This document shows positions 14,187-27,379 of a stretch of DNA of 64,000 nucleotides, in pieces. Origin of the DNA: Eriocheir sinensis (Eukaryota > Arthropoda > Malacostraca > Decapoda > Varunidae). Numbering within the stretch: position 1 is the first letter of the stretch; each line of letters begins with the position of its first letter. Location: the NCBI RefSeq assembly GCF_024679095.1, contig NC_066516.1:24471718-24535717 (forward strand). The letters run 5' to 3'. The notes below the pieces were generated by a model. The model ran no database searches. It saw only the letters and a list, made by a program, of their open reading frames with translations, and was not told the DNA's origin. A program made the translations under genes and the position numbers.

Positions 14187-16476
14187 AGTGTTCGAGAAAG
14201 TCGCGGAAAATGCAGGGATGGATTGATTTTACAAGCTGGAGAACACTGAGAGGCGGCAAAGACAGGTGGATTGCCTCTCTCCTTTGTGGTTCTTCGTGCC
14301 TCCCGTTGCGTTGATGGGAAAGAGGGATTGTATGAAGCAAATTTACAAGCACTTTAGGCCATCAAAGAACCGTATCTTGGGGAGCTGTAAGACATTAAGA
14401 GCACAGTAAACCGGCACAGATGGCTTGAATCGTTTAAGTGTTATTATTTGTGCGGTGAAGCGGCAGCTGAGGCGTGTGTGTGATGGGGCCGTAATGGTGG
14501 CTCGTCCAGGCGCCCCTCGGCAGTGTGCGGCACCGCGTGTGTCGCCCCGCTCGGCCAGTGACTCCGGCGGGGCGTGGCATGCAGGATGTTGATGTGGTTA
14601 GCTGATGGAAAGGTGGGATAGAATGTTTGCGGTGGGTCTGTCACAGGCTGTTGGGCCGACCACACGTGCACCTCGAGCTATCAATCTGGCGCGGCGGGTC
14701 AGCGCATACAGTTAGACTGAAGAGACTAGGAAGTATCATGGAAATTCGAAACGCATCGCATCGTTCATGGGCTCTGGCGTTGACGTGCATGAGTATCAGC
14801 CTGAGTGTTGGCACGGAAGGGCTGTCACTGCTGCTGCTGATGATGATGACGATGTTTGTGCTGATGCTCCCTTAAACGTGACTCTTACCACCAGGTACCT
14901 CACCCTCAGGGTATGGCAATGGCAACGGTGTAATGAATTTTATATCAGTCCCTCGCTGTCGATGATTGTGTCGGAAGTTTCGCACCACACCCCATTTTCA
15001 GCCTCTTGCTGTTTGTAGTGTCGCCTGATTTCCAGGGGTTCAGGAGGAAAAGAGGCTGTGGTGGTCTGGGCCGCGGTGACATGGATGCCTAGGGTACCGG
15101 ATGGGCAGGGCAAGGCTGGGCGTGGCCACAAACAGGAGGCTGAGGCCGTGCTCGAGGCGGCTGGGGGTCGAGTGGAAGGGCCAGTGGTTGACTTTCAATA
15201 ACTTCTCCTCATTGTATATTCTTGAGGCGCGGCCGAACTGTTTGTCTTTGGAGCAGTGGAATGGTGGCGGTGTTGGTGGTGAGGGTGAGGGCGGCCATGG
15301 ACGGAAGAAAAATAGGGAGGCAGAGGAAGTCTGTGGGAAAAGTACGAGAATAAATAATTATGTGTGAACGTAACGGAGTAACTCTGGCAAGACTGCGAGG
15401 CTTCAAGTGAATGACCAGGAGTAAAGAGGAAAGGTAGAGGGACGGGGATGGTAGAAGGGAACGAGTAGACACGAAACTAGAAATTGAAAACGAGCCTCTT
15501 TAGAAAGGAAAGATTTGATCACCTTGCAAGCGCATGGAATATGTGTTTAGTATATACATTAATTTTTTTTCTCTTTTCCTTCCTTTCTTTCCTTTCTTTT
15601 TTTACATTCTTTCTTACTCTTTTCCTTCTTTCTCTTTTTCCTTCCTATATTTTCTTTCTTTTTCCTTCTTTCATTCTTTTTTTCATATTTACAAGCATTG
15701 ATTTGACATTGGCGGCAGGAGCGTTGCCAAAGGACAGTAAGCGTAGGAGGATGTGTATAGGCGGATGAATAAATCTGCATAATACATGGACAGCAGGAAG
15801 GAGAGGGCAGGAATGGGGCGGTGGAGGAGGGCGGAGGCGGAAGTGGTCATGAATGGCTCTTGGGGAGGTGAACGTGTGGGCTTCTCCAGCAAAGAGGATG
15901 CAGTTGTTTATCCCTTTGAGCTTCCTGTATGGCTGCCTCAAATCCTGACAACTGGACAGACAGAGACAGACAGACAGGCAAGAAGACATACAGGGTACCA
16001 AACACGTGCATAGGTCACCGAGACTGCCATAGTTTGTGACGGGAATGAGGTGCATACAACGTGCAAATGTCAACTATTCTGTCGGTGCAGTGCTGCTTGG
16101 CGACTGAATGTAGGATGCTGAAGACTTTCCTTATTACTCCACTAACGTCTGGACATCCCTCGGTAAATCACCTCCTCGATAACATGACAAAGAGGGACTT
16201 GAGGGCCGTGAGAGCGTCCCTTCATGGCCCCAGACTCGCCCCGACCCGCCACTCCAAACGGGCTGTCGAACCTTATTGGGTCCCCGCCGGCAGCAGCAAC
16301 GGCGAGATAGCACAGACAGAGAGGGCAGCGGCCGCTCTATCTACATTCCGTGGGAGTATGTTGATGGGCGTGGGTGTGGCGCTGCGCCCTTGTGTCCCAC
16401 TCGGGGAGGGGAATGTGCTTGGTCTCTTGTGCTCGCCGTCCCCAACATGAAACCAGGCAAGGTACGTCCAGGCGGC
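14187..16476. other. Unique sequence, no gene recognised
   Basis: Mixed sequence with a T-rich polypyrimidine field at 15560-15690. A frame at 16061-16450 on + shows no known domain. The ATG at 16447 with a following AAG/GTACGT at 16459-16466 could be a chance start plus donor. A GT tract lies at 16477-16505. Confidence 0.45.
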
Positions 16477-16559
16477 GGTGTGTGTGTGTGTGTGTGTGTG
16501 TGTGTTTAGCAGTGGCACACAAAGGGAGTCATCCATACCCGCCTCTCCCGTGTGTGCCC

Positions 16560-17170
16560 TCCGCCACCCTGACAAGGCGATCTCTCCCTTTCTTCCACCC
16601 CCGACTATCTGATCCCTACTTCCCTCCCTCCCTCCACACAACGCTGCCCAGACTGATGGTAATCCCTCCCTTAACAGTAGGTCATTCTCTCTTTCTTTCT
16701 TTCTACTTTCCTCCGCAACCTTCTCTTCCTTCCCTTTCACAAACTACTCTCTCCCTAAGCTATTTATTTCCTCCTCTCACATGCATTATCTTCACTCTCC
16801 AATCTTCTTCCTTCCCTGTTCTCACTGTTAGGTCTTTCTTTCTCCCTTTTCCCGCACTTTCCTCCCTCATATTCTCTGTTTCCAAAATTTCTCCTTTCCC
16901 TCACAATCCAAGTCCTCCCATCCTTCTCTTCCCTCCGTGCCCTTACATTCTCCTTACTCCCTAACCTTCTCCTCCTTCCCTGCCCTCACATTCTATTTAT
17001 TCCACAACCTTCTTCCCTGCCTTCTCATTTTCCCTTCTCCCCAACCTTCTCCTTCCTTGCCTTTTATTATCCGTACTTCCCAAACCTTCCTCTTTAATGC
17101 TCTTACGTTCTCTTTACTCCTTAACTTTCTTCTCCCTCTCTACCCTTACCCCTCAAGCATCCTTCTCCTC
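16560..17170. repeat. Degenerate polypyrimidine repeat field
   Basis: About 600 bp is C/T-rich, with loosely repeated blocks of roughly 50-60 bp containing CCTTCCCTGCCCTCACATTC-type sequence. Long Ser/Pro/Leu/Phe frames across it are composition artefacts. Confidence 0.75.
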
Positions 17171-17458
17171 CTTCCTTCGTGGTTACTCCCGTTTATGGAG
17201 GCTGGGGCAATGCGCTGTGATTGGAGGTTTCTAAGATGATTGTGGGTGTGACTGTTGGGGTGGAAAAATGCGATGGTTTGCTGATGACTGGTGACTGCCG
17301 GAGGAAGAGGCGAGCAGTGACTAGGCAACACAAGGGCAGCTTACGGTTTCTAAGATAGCATTTTTGTGACTCGGTGTCAATGGACGGCTGCTGGGTCTGA
17401 CGTGCTCCTTCAGATAGATTCGTGGTCATTCGGAGGCTGTCAAGGGCGAAATAATTAT

Positions 17459-17694
17459 TGGTCAGTATTTTCAGACGGTTCCACTTCTAACATGAACAAC
17501 TTCCTAAGGTCGAAAAGAAGGTCAGTTGGGTTCTAATGAGTGTTTTTAGGTTCATGGTACAGGAGAAGGGTCAAACTATCACCAGGGTCATAAAACTATC
17601 CCTGGAAATGCTCACAACTCCTATACTAAAGCCTTGTCAAATATAGAAAGTGCTTGGGCGCCGAAATGTTTTAGAATATGACCCTTAGATTTGC
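17459..17694 (+). mobile_element. Short inverted-repeat element (MITE-like), copy 2
   Basis: About 236 bp matches copies 1 and 3 in the same orientation, with the blocks CACCAGGGTCATAAAACTA and GCCTTGTCAAATATAG. The ends read CAGTATTTTCAGACG and TTTTAGAATATGACCCT, imperfect inverted repeats of each other. Confidence 0.83.
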
Positions 17695-17921
17695 TGCTGC
17701 CTTACCATGTCACTGCAAAACTCTATTAATCTATAGAAGCTTCTTGCGTAAGTGTCCGTGCCCTCAGGTGTGTGAGCGTGGAGGGCAGGTAAGCCACGCG
17801 TTTCTTGGCACCTCCACCGCCACGCACTTATATTTCTCTCGCCGACCTATTCTAGGAGGCTTTATTAATATCCGAGGGGACGATGTGGGGAATGTTTTGA
17901 CGCGTACATCATCGGAATGCC

Positions 17922-17985
<64 letters not shown>

Positions 17986-18316
17986 CATAAGTACTCTTGA
18001 ATACCACTTCCCTTATCTAACATCTACGGCTGAGTGGTGAGGAACGAACGGGCCACTGCAGTAAACCCTCATTGTCCAGCCAGCGTCTTGGTATGCGGGG
18101 ACTTGCCTTGTCTGCCGCCGCCTGTAGTGTAGTGCCAGTGTCTTCGGGTGCCGCGTTGTCTGCCGCGGCGCCGTGTCTTCCGTCAGCTGTGATAAAGTGC
18201 CGCGGGATGGATGGCCGAGTGTTCCGGACGACGGGGAGCGCCAGCCGGATCTGCTTGAGGCTTCGTTTCGTGCTGGGCCGTAGCCGTCCTCCTGCTGATT
18301 CTTGCGGCCAGGAAGT

Positions 18317-18377
<61 letters not shown>

Positions 18378-19400
18378 GGTGTGGGCATTGGTATGTATGA
18401 GTGTGCATGCGCGTGTGTATGTGGGGTGTGCGTGGAGGAGTGGGAGGTTGTGAGGTTTGGGCGTGGGGGAGACTGTAGATGTGTGTGTGTGTGTGTGTGT
18501 GTCAGGTCAGGTTGGCAGGGTGTGGCAGGGGTGTACTACGTTTATGTTCGCGACCCGCCTGATAGCGTCGGACATCGAGGCGCGAAGCATAACAAGTCTC
18601 GCCGGCGTAGATCAGCCCGAGGGCCCCCGGTGCTTTATGGCGGAGATTGGCGTACTCTGCTGCCGTACATGGGCAGGGGTCTTCTGGGGGGGCGAGGGGA
18701 GGCGCCGTTGGGCTGAGCCTGAGCCGGTTATGTAATGCTTTGAGGCAGTGAATCAAGCAACACGTGAATGAAGAGGGTGAATGTTAATACGGAGAGGCAG
18801 ATCAGTCAAGGGCCTCAGTTTGCCTTTCATTAGGTTCACTGCGAGCCAAACCTGATAAAGACACGACGCAGGAAGAGCATTCAGCAGCAGCAGCAGCGAA
18901 CGCGTGGCTCGTGCTTGAGTTCCAGTGATTAAGGGAAACAAGATGGAGATCAAACAGCGGGAGTCTGTCGGCCATGATTGCAGGCTTGCTCTCTGGGGCT
19001 CCGGGCATATACTGTGCTGCAGAAATACTATCATCATCATCCAGTTTATTTAGTTTCTATTGAATTTACGATTTTTTTCAGCGCATTTTCAATACTTAAT
19101 AATGTAACTTCCTTTACCTTTACCGTACATGATATTTTTCAGTGTCTCCTTGATACCATTGGCATTTTTTTACCACATTAGTGACGTGAGCTTTATCCTT
19201 TACCCTCGATGCGGCAGCTCGTTCAAAAGGACAAGTGACAGTGACAGTGAGCAGTTTCTCTGATGATGACAGTGTGAATGATTTTGACATCCGACCTTCG
19301 AGAGTCAGAAAATATCATCAGTGTAGTGTAGTAACGTGCGCATGCATTAAAAACTGAATGAGGGTAAAACAAATAATCAAGTAAAAGCATGTCTGTTGCT
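17695..19400. other. Mixed sequence with microsatellites, no gene recognised
   Basis: Contains a CA tract at 17924-17984, a CT tract at 18320-18373 and a GT tract at 18479-18502. A GC-rich patch at 18060-18310 gives open frames on both strands without recognisable domains. CCCTCAG at 17763-17769 followed by a GGGCAG/GTAAGC donor at 17785-17796 could frame a tiny exon, but the support is too thin to call one. Confidence 0.45.
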
Positions 19401-19403
19401 AGC

Positions 19404-19437
<34 letters not shown>

Positions 19438-19585
19438 CACAGTTGCGTTTAATGCTTAGACGCTGTGGTGTCATTGCATTAACCACGCATCCCGCGGCCC
19501 CTCCAGCAGCTGGCCGCCGCGGCGTTACGGGTTTGGGAATGGAACTAAAGCTGTACTGGCAAGGCTCACGCGTCAGGCGGGTGGG

Positions 19586-19631
<46 letters not shown>

Positions 19632-19698
19632 ATTCACAGCTTTGTGGTATTATGTATTTTATTTCTTTACGTATTGTTTATTTGTTTATCTGCTTATT

Positions 19699-19783
<85 letters not shown>
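19401..19783. repeat. Cluster of CA, GA, GT and GA microsatellites
   Basis: CA at about 19408-19434, GA at about 19590-19628, GT at about 19700-19738 and GA at about 19739-19783, the last two abutting. Unique sequence between them shows no gene. Confidence 0.9.
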
Positions 19784-19785
<2 letters not shown>

Positions 19786-20466
19786 CATGGCGGGTACTGT
19801 GTTATGTAATAGTTCTGCCCCTCGCTTAGAGTGAGTGGCTGCCGGCGGGCGCGCGTCTCCTGGGGCCCGGCGCCGCGTGACTGAACAGGTCACGTAATAC
19901 ATTAAGTTGTCTCGGCTCACGTCCGTCTCCACGCCGCAGAGGGAGGAGCCGTCATTCCTGCCGCGTTGTGAATCCTGGTGGGGCGTCATTAATTTCACTG
20001 TAGAATTTTATCAGTCGGCAAGAAAATTAGAGGGAAAAATGTTTTTTGCTCCCTCTCAGTGGCTAGCAGGGGAAGATAATAATATATTATGGTTTAGACA
20101 TAATATATTGATTAGTAAATTCCTACACCCTTTCGAGACTTCATTATTTCCGCGGTGGGAGAGTTGCGTTTGGGGACCTTTCTGAGTCGAGAGAAGAACG
20201 AATTGTCGGCCCTGTCTAGATGGTTAACATTATGCAAGCAAAATAAGCGGGTTTACATATTCCTGGAGCAATATAATGTCACACACAGGTGGTGTTGCCA
20301 TAACAGTGCCCAGCTACTTGAGTAGACTGCAATTCAACCGCCATGATGATTATATGATTATATTAACACTTGTCAAGTGGGAGAGAATAAAATGTCTTAA
20401 TCATCGTGTACGAGCATGTTATAGTATTTACGACATTTTCATGGTATGTGTCAGTATGCATTTATC

Positions 20467-20520
<54 letters not shown>

Positions 20521-21919
20521 CAAGTTAATGTGTTTGCCAGATCACCTTCACTCAGCCCCGCTCGTGACCCGTCACTCATAAACAGCTCCCTCCTTAAGGT
20601 AACTTTTTAACACACTATGCCCCGCCTTCTCAGCCCCCGAACCCATTGCCCTTCCTCCCCCTCTTTCTCGAATTATGTACACTACCCCCCCCCCCCCTCT
20701 TCTTACAGACTATCCCATTCCCTCTACTCCCTCTACATCCCCTCCTTCCCAACCCATCGATTCATAGTCCCCCCCCCCCTCCTTTGCCTTCCTTGTCCAC
20801 CTGTTCGTTGCTTCCCTTCTTTCCAACAGACAAATTCTCACTCCTTCCACTCTTTGCCACCCCCTCCTACCAGTACCAACTCCCCTTTCCTTCCTTCCCG
20901 ACTCGTCCACTCCCCTCCACCACCATCGCTTTCTCCACCAACTCCTTTCCTCTTACTCATCACTGCAACTCACTCCTCTTCCTTATCCTCTGTCATCTCC
21001 CTCCTGCACGTGCCCCCCGCCTCTCCCCCCCCCCCCCCACACACACACACACACACACTCTGCACCATCACGTCAACACTTCCATCCCTATCCTGTCACC
21101 TTCACCGTCCACCTCTCACCTCTTCATACTGCATACCGCCTCACACTTGCTGCTTCACCCTAATTTCCTCTGCTTCGATGCGCCATATTTTTGTTCCTAG
21201 CGGAGGAGGAGGATAATTGGTGTAAGTGGAAGGCTTATCTAGATGGTTGCGGGGCGCGCTAGAAGGTGACACAAGACACAGCGGACTCAAGGGAAGGGGA
21301 GGGAGGCAAAGGGAGGGAAGAGGTCGAGGAGGATGAGCAAAGCAGCGCTCACTGTGATTATGGAAGGGAGGGACGAAGATAAGGGCAGAAGGGAGAGGGG
21401 AGGAGAGAAGGGGAAGTCAGGAGGTCAATATGTGAAGGGAGTGTCGAGTGTATGGGAAGAAGAAGGAGGAGGAGAGGGGAGAAAAATAAAAGGTGGATCG
21501 AGAATATGGGAAGAAGGAGGGATGGAGAAAAGGGGAATGCAGGTCAGTCATTGTGAAGGAAAGGGAGAATGGAGGAAATGGGAAGAAGAAAGAGTATGGG
21601 GGAAAAGTGGGTCAGCAGGAGGTCAAGTACTTACCGGGGAATAGTTTCAGTGATCGTCTTAAGGCAACCCTGGCTCCATTTCCTTTAATTTTAGAGTAGC
21701 CCCCCTTAAACCTCATCCCCGGTAACCCTAACCCCATTTTCTTCCTGTACCTCTTCCATTAAACCATTGTTCTTCTCTCTTTTAACATCCCCTAACTTAA
21801 AACAAAGTCCTAACTCTTATTTATTTATCGCAAGACTAAGTAAATGTATATGTTTTAATTTTAAGGCAATCCCCCCTTAACATGAGGTTCCGGCGGGCAT
21901 CAGTGTCCCTCCCAAGCCT
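19784..21919. other. Mixed sequence, no gene recognised
   Basis: Holds a GT tract at about 20470-20520, a polypyrimidine field with C runs at 20580-21150, a short CA tract at about 21037-21058 and purine-rich sequence at 21290-21640. No coding signal is seen. Confidence 0.5.
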
Positions 21920-22146
21920 CAGGGCCGTATTTTAAGACACCATCGCTTCTCACATCAACTATTTCTAAAGGTCAAAGAGGGGATCAATCTGCTTTTCATG
22001 AGTGTTTTTTTAAGGTTCATGGCACAGAAGAAGGGTCAAACTACCACCAGGGTCATAAAACTACCCCTGAAAAGTCCTGCAGCCTCTACGAAAGCCATGT
22101 CAAATATGTGAACTTGGGCGACGAAATGTTTTAAAATACGACCCTC
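21920..22146 (+). mobile_element. Short inverted-repeat element (MITE-like), copy 3, best preserved
   Basis: This 227-bp element has terminal inverted repeats that fit the consensus AGGGYCGTATTTTAARACA at both ends. That structure defines it as a probable non-autonomous DNA transposon. The interior has no coding capacity. The left end starts CAGGGCC, as hAT-type ends often do, but no matching 8-bp target duplication is visible, so the superfamily is uncertain. Confidence 0.85.
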
Positions 22147-22900
22147 AGTCCCTTCCCGTCCGGTCCTCATCCCTCACTGTATCAGGGTCACATTCTCGCG
22201 CTGGCTCCGTCTCTCTGTTCTCTCGGACTTCACCTGCTCCCTGATATCATCTCTGGCCTTTACGCAATTCCTCGAAGTGAATTTATTGTTTCTGTGAATA
22301 GTGTAGCGTGCTGTGTTGTTTCATTGCTGGCTGTTATTATTATTTGTTTTTATTTAGTCTTTTTTTTTGCAGTAGGGTTTTCGTTCTCATCGCGTGATTG
22401 TGTTCAGTTTTACCTTTCTCTCTCTTCACTTTATCTCACTTTCCCTTCTGTCCAGTTCACCTCTCTCCTCCTTTTCATATAATTTCATCTTCCCCTCTGT
22501 TCCCTTCCTTCAATACACCTTCCTATCTCCTGTCCATTTCACCTTCCTCTCCCTTCTCTTTATTCCACCGTTCCTTCACGTCATATCATTTCATCTTCCT
22601 CTCTGTTCCTTGCCTTCAATGCACCTTCCCCACTCCTCTCCATAGCTCCTTACCTTCTGTTTCCTTCATTTCACTTTTCCTCTCCTCTCCGTTTTCACCT
22701 TCCTCTCTCTTCTCTTTATTTCACCTTCCCTCTCCTCTCCATTTCACTTTCCCCTCTCTTCCCTTCAGTTCACCTTCCCCTCTGCTCTCTTCATTTCTTT
22801 CCCGGCGCCATTGTTCCTGTGTGGGCGGCAGATGTAAATAAAGTAATTTTCACGAACTATTTTCTCTCAGGTCTTGCACTATTGTGGTGGGAGAAAGGGG
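22147..22900. other. Unique sequence and polypyrimidine field
   Basis: 22390-22800 is C/T-rich with loosely repeated blocks of roughly 40-60 bp (TTTCACCTTCCTCTCTCTTC type). No gene is recognised. Confidence 0.6.
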
Positions 22901-22901
22901 A

Positions 22902-22902
<1 letters not shown>

Positions 22903-22975
<73 letters not shown>
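22903..22975. repeat. (GT)n microsatellite
   Basis: Pure GT tract of about 73 bp. Confidence 0.97.
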
Positions 22976-22976
<1 letters not shown>

Positions 22977-23475
22977 GTGGAAGCTAGGCAAGGAGGCGGA
23001 AGGGAGTGGGTCTGGCCGTGGAGCACCTGAACAAGATAATTACCGCCGGGGCTCCGTAATAACGGCGGTGATGACGCCCCCGTGGCCCACACTGGACCCC
23101 GCCCGAGGCTGTGTGTGCCGCTACTAATGCGTCCCGTGGTCTGCTCCATGAGGGGTGGGGCGGAGGGGGGTGGAATCAGTGTGCAGAGGAGGAAGCAAGG
23201 TTACGGGTGAAGGGGTCGTCATGTGGAATTAAGAAGTTAATTTTAATGCGAGGCGATGATGGGGAGGCGAGGAAAAGGGATGATGGGGCAGACCCAGGAA
23301 GTGGCGTGTGCGGGAACTGTCGGTGCCGGCGGCGTGGGAACTCTGAGTTTCCCTCGCAACTGGGTCCAATGTTTTGCTCGTGTGTGTTGTGCACCGTAAA
23401 GTAAATGCACCGAAAAAAAGAGAAAAAGTTGATATTTGAAACCTCACGCAGCTTTTACTCACTTATTTATATCTA

Positions 23476-23524
23476 CACACATACACACACACACACACAC
23501 ACAGGTACAGGTGCGTGTGTGCGT

Positions 23525-23582
<58 letters not shown>

Positions 23583-23610
23583 TTGTATGTATGTATGTAT
23601 ATTGATAGAC
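23476..23610. repeat. (CA)n, (GT)n and (TGTA)n microsatellites
   Basis: CA at about 23476-23503, GT at about 23528-23581, then a short TGTA tract. The 500 bp before (22976-23475) is GC-rich and purine-rich with no recognised gene. Confidence 0.93.
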
Positions 23611-23819
23611 AAGCACCGGGCTCAACTTGTTTCATCCATCACGGGCATGGTATTGTGGCCGTATCACGAAGTAAAAATAATATTCGCGTAATATATTTTA
23701 TCAATAAAGTGTAACTCTGCATTTACATACTTGCTGCCTTGACTTACTAATGAGTGTGTCGTCGGGGGATCCCTTATTAATTTTTTATATCGGCTTATAA
23801 TTGCAAGTAAAATATTTTC

Positions 23820-23890
23820 TTCATGAATGTCGTGAACGTCATGAATGTCGTGAATGTCATGAATGTCGTGAATGTCATGAATGTCGTGGT
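23820..23890. repeat. Short tandem repeat, 18-bp unit
   Basis: About four copies of an 18-bp unit combining GTCGTGAAT and GTCATGAAT, itself a doubled 9-mer. On the minus strand it translates as an Asp-Ile-His repeat, which is not thought to be real protein. Confidence 0.9.
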
Positions 23891-24299
23891 CCGCTGTGAC
23901 GACTTGGACGTTATTGGCGGTTTCAGAATTTGCAGTGTTATCTTCGGCGCGCCAGACCCTCGACATGACCCACGAAAGTGGAGTCCCCAGCTCGTGGGGT
24001 GAGTCGTCAGCTTGAGACAGGCCGGCACGTCATTGATAGCACGACCCGGAGTTTGGAGTAACCAAGGCAACCACGAAACTTTGGTGCCTGCGATGGGCGG
24101 TCGGGGTGGGGGAGGGGGGGGGGGTGGACGAAGCCTTAAAGCTCGACACCAAGGCGCGGCGGCGCTGCAGGGAAGTCTTAAGATCATTGTGTGATTCTTT
24201 TAAATTCCAGTAGGTACGCTTAATGGACCAATTGCAGTTACAGATCAACACGAACAGTTCCCAGCACGACCCATTATTGGTGCGTGATTGCTAAGATTT

Positions 24300-24372
24300 C
24301 TTGTCAGAATAATGAATACCATATCACACACACACACACATACACAATTAGGCATACAATTGATATCCTACT

Positions 24373-24413
<41 letters not shown>

Positions 24414-24599
24414 TAGCGATGTGATACTGAATTAAATCTTCTGGTTAATTAAATCCAATCAGTAGGAGAGTCGTTGTTTAATCCATTCGTTGTATCGTGT
24501 TGCGTCCATTGTAAGGATGATTAATGAACGATAACGAATCCGAGCCATGGAAGGAAGATAATAAAACAAACATTTACAGTATTTGCCAAACTTAAGACC

Positions 24600-24669
<70 letters not shown>

Positions 24670-24753
24670 TCAGCCAGCCGTTCATCAAATATGCATCTTG
24701 TTGTATGAATGCTAATATTTGAGCATTAAAGAAACGCTGGGTAAGCACTGGAT

Positions 24754-24790
<37 letters not shown>
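24300..24790. repeat. Cluster of CA, GT and GA microsatellites
   Basis: CA tracts near 24328 and 24377-24412, GT 24603-24632 abutting GA 24633-24665, and GA 24759-24789, with unique sequence between. No gene is recognised from here to 25830; 25100-25830 is mostly purine-rich with loosely repeated GGAGTGGAGG-type blocks. Confidence 0.88.
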
Positions 24791-25830
24791 AGACAAACAT
24801 ACATAGACAGTCAAGCACAAACAGATAGACAAACAGACGGGCAAACAGTCACACCGACACAAACAAGCGGACAGACGGAGGGACAAACACACAGGTAAAA
24901 TCCTTGATACTAATCCTCGTAAAACATTAATTCAGCACAACATTTTTTCCTACATTAATTATTCTCAAAATCACTTAACATTCTTATGACCCAATGAGAC
25001 AAATGATTAGCCTACATAACCGGGCGTCCTCTCAATTCCTCACCCATTCATTACCTAACTTTATCCATTCCTTATTTCAACCTTATCTTCTCCATTATAC
25101 GTAACGCTTTGGGACCGTGCTTCGTATAAGTCAGGCTCAGCGGGCAAGCAGCAGCAGGGACGCAGTAACACAGGAAAGCGCGATCATAAAGCAGAACAGA
25201 AGGAAATTAGGAGGAGGATCAGGCTGCAAACGAGGCGAAGGATTAGATTACGCTGAAACATGTGGCAACGAGGACCCGAGGGAACACAGGCCAATAACAA
25301 GGAAGAGAGAGAGGGAGGCAAGGAAGAGCTGCAGAGAAAATAGGGCGAAGGAGAAGAGGAGGTGGTGGTATGGAGGGTCAGGAGCTTGGAGTGGGAGCAT
25401 GCGTGGGGTGGAGGAATGTTAAGGGGGGCAGGAAATGAAGAGAAGGCATGAGAGGGTATTAAGAAGTGGATGAAGAGTAGTGGGGAGCAAAATAAAAAGT
25501 CAGTGAGTAGGAGCTTGGATCGAGAGGGTGAGTGGAGTGGAGGAGTGGAGAGAAGGAATGAGGAGTGGATGAGAAGTAGTAATAGGGAGCAGAAGGAGGA
25601 GTAAAGGAGTGAGGGGAAGCCGAGAAGGAAGGGAGAGAGGGGAGGAGGTAGTGGTTTAGACTTTAGAAGGTTAGAAACTTGTACATGAGGGAATAGGAGT
25701 GGAAGAAAGGCAGGAAGTGGAGAAGAGGAATGAGAAGGTGCCGAGGAGTGGAGGAAGATTAGTAATGGGGAGTAGAAGAAAGAGTTGAGAGTGAGAGAAG
25801 AGGGAGAAGGAGGCTTAGTGAGGCAAGAGG

Positions 25831-25980
25831 GTTTGGTTGGTAAGACAGAGTTAGATTATGCGAGGTTTGTTTAAGTTAGGGTTGGTTAGGTGTGATTAGC
25901 AGGAGAGAGTTCACACCTGTTTTAAGTCTTGCTCCCTTTTTCTTGTGTGTTGCTGTCATGGCGTTCGTATCTTAGGTTAA
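25831..25980 (+). repeat. Paired direct repeat, copy 1 (about 150 bp)
   Basis: This segment recurs in the same orientation at 27115-27266 with a limited number of differences. Both begin GTTTGGTTGGTAAGACAG and end CGTATCTTAGGTTAA. The unit holds several GGTTAGG and TTAGGG motifs reminiscent of the arthropod TTAGG telomere repeat. It has no coding capacity. Confidence 0.9.
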
Positions 25981-26209
25981 TGAGGGTACGAGAGGAGTTG
26001 AGGAGACGAGAAGAAGGGGTTAGGGAGCTTGAGGACGAGTGAAGAGATGAGGGAAGTAGATAAGTGGAGAGGAAAAGAGTGAGAGGGAAAAAATAAACTG
26101 ATAATGCAGATAAAGTCAACGAGAACGAATGCCCCTTCCCCTGTCACGCATCTGTGGGCAACCAACGCCTCGGGCACCGCCAAAGGGGGGCCATACAGTC
26201 TATACGTGC

Positions 26210-26211
<2 letters not shown>

Positions 26212-26270
<59 letters not shown>
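26212..26270. repeat. (GT)n microsatellite
   Basis: GT tract of about 59 bp. A C/T-rich field with a CTC trinucleotide tract follows at about 26290-26570. Confidence 0.96.
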
Positions 26271-26273
<3 letters not shown>

Positions 26274-26698
26274 GGAAAATATCTAAAGCAGCTTGTCCTC
26301 TCTTGTCCTCCTCTTTCTCCTCCTTTGTCTCCTCCTCTTCCCTCTTCTCCTCCTCGGTCAACGCCTCTGCTCCTTCTCCTCTTCTTATCCTCATCTCCAT
26401 CCTCATCCGCGTTTATTTCTGCCTCTGTTCCTCTTCTTTTTTCTCCTCTTCCTTCTCCTCCTCCTCCTCTTGTCACCCGATGCCACCGCTCCTCCTCCTC
26501 CTCTTTGTCACCCGATGCCTCCGCTCCTCCTCCTCCTCCTCCTCCTCCTCCTCCTCCTCCTCCAAACCCTTGACCTCTCTTCTTTCTCCTGACTCTGACC
26601 TTGAGAGAACGAGAAAATAAATAAGGACGGATAGAGTGGAGTGTCTGAGAGCAAGAGGCAATTCCGATCAGACTCCCGCATCGGTGGCACGGCTTATT

Positions 26699-26703
<5 letters not shown>

Positions 26704-26765
<62 letters not shown>
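26704..26765. repeat. (GT)n microsatellite
   Basis: GT tract of about 62 bp. Confidence 0.96.
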
Positions 26766-26769
<4 letters not shown>

Positions 26770-27114
26770 CGTTTCTTTATTGCCCTTCTTTGCGACCCGT
26801 TTATATTTTTTTCGCAAGACTAGGTTAGGGGGATTAGAAACGTGTTTTGCGCTTCACGGGTCCTTTATCAGCCCTCACTGGCCTTAGTCTGCTCCTAATC
26901 GCACATAATCCCATTTCTTTTGAGTTGTCTTCCTCCTACTTCTGATTATCCCTCCTCCTGCTCCTGCTTCTGCTCTTCCTCCTCCTTTTTGCCAGCACTG
27001 CAGCAAGCTTGGAACCATCTCGCTGAGTCTGGTAGGAAAGGGTTCAAACCTATTAATTAAACCTCTCCGCTTGTCTGCCGTTAGATTAGGTCATAATAGC
27101 TCACGTCAGGTTAG

Positions 27115-27266
27115 GTTTGGTTGGTAAGACAGGGTTAGATTATGCGATGTCTGTTTATCTTAGGGTTGGTTAGGTGTGATTAACAGGAGAGAGAGTTCAC
27201 ACCTATTTTAAGTCTTGCTCCCTTTTTCTTGCGTGTTGCTGTCATTGTGTTCGTATCTTAGGTTAA
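27115..27266 (+). repeat. Paired direct repeat, copy 2 (about 150 bp)
   Basis: Second copy of the segment at 25831-25980, same orientation, about 1.3 kb downstream. It differs by scattered substitutions and small indels. Confidence 0.9.
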
Positions 27267-27379
27267 TAATCACTGGTGTTTCTCTACTCGCGTGCCTTCC
27301 TTCCCCAGAGCATTAGTCCACTTCCCCGCCACTTCCTGCAGTCACACGTCAGCCCTTCCGCCCGTTCCTCGTGTCTCCA

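Noticed and set aside
23820..23890. CRISPR-like direct repeats
   Set aside because: The 9/18-bp units are contiguous with no spacers, and the window is eukaryotic; it is a simple tandem repeat.
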